A stretch of 6,712 nt of DNA from Thermoplasmata archaeon (lineage in GTDB: Archaea > Thermoplasmatota > Thermoplasmata > Thermoplasmatales > Thermoplasmataceae): positions 1 through 6,712 of the forward strand of contig JAKBQK010000354.1 of NCBI GenBank assembly GCA_021835265.1, written 5' to 3'. A program made the position numbers and the translations under genes. Shown here in pieces: positions 5,250-6,712 of the stretch; position 1 is the stretch's first letter, and every line of letters starts with the position of its first letter. The notes beneath the pieces are model-generated. The model was not told where the DNA came from. It was given only the letters and a program-made list of their open reading frames with translations, and ran no database searches.

Positions 5250-6536
5250 TCAGAACCTCAACCTCATAACTGCTCTGCCATCGGGCAATACTGCCTGAAA
5301 CTCATAGCCCTGTGTTAAAAACTCTTCTATATCGCCTGTGGGTATGACCTTCTGCCTCGCTCCGTTGTCCGTCATTCTACCTAACAACTTGTCCCGTAGT
5401 ATTTGCTGAAACTCCTCGTTCGTTATTACGGATAAGTCTATCTTGTCTATTTCCTCTTGCTTGTATCCTGCCGTCAATAAGAGCTGTTGCTGTAAATACA
5501 GCTTGGCGTTATCCTCTGACACTTCGGATACACGGGTTTCCAGATACTTTAGGCATTTCTGATAAGACGCCCTCATCTCCTCTATCATATCCGGCGGTAA
5601 TCTCTTGTTTGTGCTGTATCTTGCCTCAATATCACCTTTATGACCCATAATAAACTGCCTCCACGGGTGCGATATTAAGCCCTTGCTCTCCGCTATGTCC
5701 AAAGCCGTGCTGAAATAAGCCCTTAACACGTATGGGCGCATCTTTAAACCTGCTCCCTGTATTGCTTCTCGTATGTCTCTGGTAACAAGGAGAGTTCTCA
5801 TGAAATCGTTCTTTCTTATCCCACGGGTATCGAACTGCAATACCGGTGATTCTGCCGTAAGGTTCTCTCCGCTCTTCCGCCTCTCCTCAAGATAATCTAT
5901 CAGGTAGGTTATGCCCTCCTCACCGATGAAAGTGAAGTACTGGTTCCTTGCTTTGCTCAACCGTGAACGCACCGTTATTTGTGCCGGAACATTGGTGATT
6001 TCTATCTTATCCGAAATCACGAGGTCGTTTATGTCTCCCAGCCTGAGACCATCCGTGCCTTCATAATCGCCCAGGCTTTCTGGCCTGAGACCGGAATAGG
6101 CCATTATTGCTATGGCAACCCTTCCTCTCGAAGTTGCTTTTCTAATAATACGGGATAGCTCATCCTTGCTTGGAACTCTCTCATCCTTAAGTGTAGGATT
6201 CTCATATTCACCAGATATGTAAATACCGTTGAAGCTCGCCGTAATGTCATTGAAATTCAGCCAGTTTCTTATGGCGTGCTTGAACTTCACTATGTATGAC
6301 CCTGCCTTTCCATCCCTTTCCATTCTTCTGGCAAAGTCGCTGAACTGTCTCTTCAATTCTCCCGATTCAGCGTTTTTCAACATTCTTTCAGGAGAAGTGT
6401 CGTTTATCTCGCAGTAAAGACCTATGTTTCTCAAGAGAACGTCAGCACTCAACGGGGATCTGGCTCTATTGTTCTGCCACCACCTCTTTATTTCTTCATT
6501 TTCCAACAATTTCTTGTGTTTCGGCTGAAAGGTCAT
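5250..6536 (-). CDS. int: Archaeal tyrosine recombinase (integrase)
   Basis: This 428-residue protein would catalyse site-specific insertion and excision of the element at tRNA-Leu. Residues about 10-105 are a helical SAM-like DNA-binding N-domain. The catalytic domain shows R151 in YSGLRPESLG (147-156), the likely lysine K195 in SRLSKARNQY, Y269 and R272 in RPYVLRAYF (the archaeal Y-x-x-R form of H-x-x-R), H299 in IMGHKGDIEARYS, and the nucleophile Y307. All catalytic positions are present, so the enzyme looks active. A C-terminal extension (about 315-428) ends in VIPTGDIEEFLTQGYEFQAVLPDGRAVMRL, a kind of tail I associate with archaeal, notably thaumarchaeal, integrases. The start at 6536 is the first in-frame ATG after the tRNA; no Shine-Dalgarno is visible. 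The gene is 50 bp from the tRNA, on the same strand, and is intact. By eye its base composition is richer in GC than the RiPP genes. Confidence 0.92.
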   Translation of the reverse strand: MTFQPKHKKLLENEEIKRWWQNNRARSPLSADVLLRNIGLYCEINDTSPERMLKNAESGELKRQFSDFARRMERDGKAGSYIVKFKHAIRNWLNFNDITASFNGIYISGEYENPTLKDERVPSKDELSRIIRKATSRGRVAIAIMAYSGLRPESLGDYEGTDGLRLGDINDLVISDKIEITNVPAQITVRSRLSKARNQYFTFIGEEGITYLIDYLEERRKSGENLTAESPVLQFDTRGIRKNDFMRTLLVTRDIREAIQGAGLKMRPYVLRAYFSTALDIAESKGLISHPWRQFIMGHKGDIEARYSTNKRLPPDMIEEMRASYQKCLKYLETRVSEVSEDNAKLYLQQQLLLTAGYKQEEIDKIDLSVITNEEFQQILRDKLLGRMTDNGARQKVIPTGDIEEFLTQGYEFQAVLPDGRAVMRLRF

Positions 6537-6565
6537 AATGTATCATGCTTTCAGGGTTAATAACA

Positions 6566-6575
6566 TGTTCGATTA
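6566..6575 (+). repeat. Second copy of a 10-bp end sequence
   Basis: TGTTCGATTA here repeats bases 12-21 exactly and in the same orientation. The left copy directly abuts the 11-bp core; this one lies 11 bp from the core at the tRNA. A copy at each end of the element could be an arm-type integrase site or a scar of an earlier attachment site. Chance cannot be ruled out. Confidence 0.35.
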
Positions 6576-6586
6576 ATAATTACAAT

Positions 6587-6604
6587 GCGGAGGGCCGGAT
6601 TCGA
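6587..6604. repeat. Right attachment site within the tRNA 3' end
   Basis: This is the 3' acceptor strand and part of the T arm of the tRNA, matching 1-18 with 16 of 18 bases and the first 11 without a gap. The tRNA stays complete on this side. Recombination between this site and the left copy would release a circle of about 6.59 kb. Confidence 0.72.
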
Positions 6605-6670
6605 ACCGGCGGACCCCTACGGGAATGGACCCTGAATCCATCGCCTTTAACCTAGCTCGACAACCTCCGC
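6587..6670 (-). tRNA. tRNA-Leu (anticodon CAG)
   Basis: On the minus strand the 84 bases form a complete cloverleaf. The acceptor stem GCGGAGG pairs with CCTCCGC. The D stem is GTCG with CGAT. The anticodon stem ATGGA pairs with TCCAT around the loop TTCAGGG, with CAG at 6634-6632. A long variable arm closes with CCC and GGG, and the T stem GCCGG pairs with CCGGC around TTCGAAT. The long variable arm and CAG identify leucine for CUG codons. No intron is seen and CCA is not encoded. The gene is the integration target; its natural downstream flank lies beyond the left end of the window. Confidence 0.95.
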
Positions 6671-6695
6671 AGAGTTATCCCACATTATTTTAGGG

Positions 6696-6704
6696 TATAT
6701 TAAA
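6696..6704 (-). promoter_or_regulatory. TATA box of the tRNA-Leu gene
   Basis: TTTAATATA on the minus strand is centred about 30 bases before the tRNA 5' end at 6670, the usual archaeal distance. No clear T-run follows the tRNA 3' end on the element side, so transcription could run on into the integrase gene. Confidence 0.55.
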
Positions 6705-6712
6705 AAATTCCA

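Larger units (their letters stand above)
4436..5828 (+). repeat. Eight dispersed CACGGGT heptamers
   Basis: Exact copies on the plus strand are at 4436-4442, 4471-4477, 4557-4563, 5173-5179, 5217-5223, 5531-5537, 5662-5668 and 5822-5828. Two of them lie in a longer shared 11-mer, GACACGGGTAT (4555-4565 and 5171-5181). Three fall in the structured block, two in the AT-rich spacer, and three inside the integrase gene, where they occupy two different codon phases. I saw none in the left 4.4 kb and none on the minus strand. They may be binding sites for an element protein. Confidence 0.6.
1..6604. mobile_element. tRNA-Leu-integrated element carrying a RiPP-type cargo
   Basis: The DNA between a partial copy of the tRNA-Leu 3' end at 1-18 and the intact tRNA 3' end at 6587-6604 behaves as one inserted unit. 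An intact tyrosine recombinase gene lies 50 bp from the tRNA, as expected for an integrase that leaves its own gene whole (pNOB8-like behaviour, unlike SSV integrases whose genes are split by insertion). The cargo is a radical SAM enzyme, an MFS transporter, a methyltransferase and a small acidic peptide. No replication, partition, capsid or conjugation gene is visible, so it is either a minimal integrase-plus-cargo element or depends on helpers. The 11-bp exact repeat is short, so the left boundary is an inference supported by its position and orientation. Confidence 0.72.

Noticed and set aside
5125..5301. Plus-strand frame of about 58 codons running into the integrase 3' end
   Set aside because: No ribosome binding site or TATA box lies before it, and its last third is simply antisense to the integrase.

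Overview
The window reads as an archaeal integrative element sitting in a tRNA-Leu gene. The organism is most likely a member of the Nitrososphaerota (Thaumarchaeota) or a close relative; the lineage is inference. The support is a tRNA-Leu without an encoded CCA, archaeal TATA boxes at the expected spacing before the tRNA, the radical SAM gene and a small peptide gene, Shine-Dalgarno motifs of the GGAGGTGAT type, and a tyrosine recombinase of archaeal type with a Y-x-x-R box and a C-terminal extension. The tRNA 3' end (minus strand, ending at 6587) and the first bases of the window share an exact 11-bp direct repeat (16 of 18 bp match over a longer stretch). The roughly 6.6 kb between them is therefore the inserted DNA, with an intact integrase gene next to the tRNA.

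Left half (1-4190): a probable cluster for a ribosomally made, post-translationally modified peptide (RiPP). On the plus strand, a B12-dependent radical SAM enzyme resembling the RiPP-maturation C-methyltransferases (PoyB/PoyC type) is followed 2 bp later by a 12-helix MFS transporter. Facing them on the minus strand, a 33-residue, very acidic, cysteine-free peptide (4148-4047) with its own TATA box and Shine-Dalgarno is followed 49 bp later by a class I SAM methyltransferase. The two arms meet tail to tail with a 32-bp overlap. The simplest reading is that the small peptide is the precursor, the two methylating enzymes modify it, and the MFS protein exports it. No peptidase is visible.

Middle (about 4300-5249): about 950 bases without a convincing gene. 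The part from 4304 to 4860 is richer in GC and full of inverted repeats: a perfect 16-bp pair 231 bases apart, an outer 8-bp pair, several GAA-loop mini-hairpins, a 25-bp imperfect direct repeat, and two competing hairpins near its right end. It looks like a large structured RNA or a DNA structure tied to the element's replication or maintenance. The rest is AT-rich and contains weaker palindromes.

Right half (5250-6712): the integrase (minus strand), a 50-bp gap, the tRNA-Leu(CAG) gene and its TATA box. One heptamer, CACGGGT, occurs eight times on the plus strand between 4436 and 5828, inside and outside the integrase gene and in two reading frames. I did not see it in the RiPP half. Overall this is a small integrase-plus-cargo element whose cargo is a compact, apparently archaeal, B12-radical-SAM RiPP pathway.
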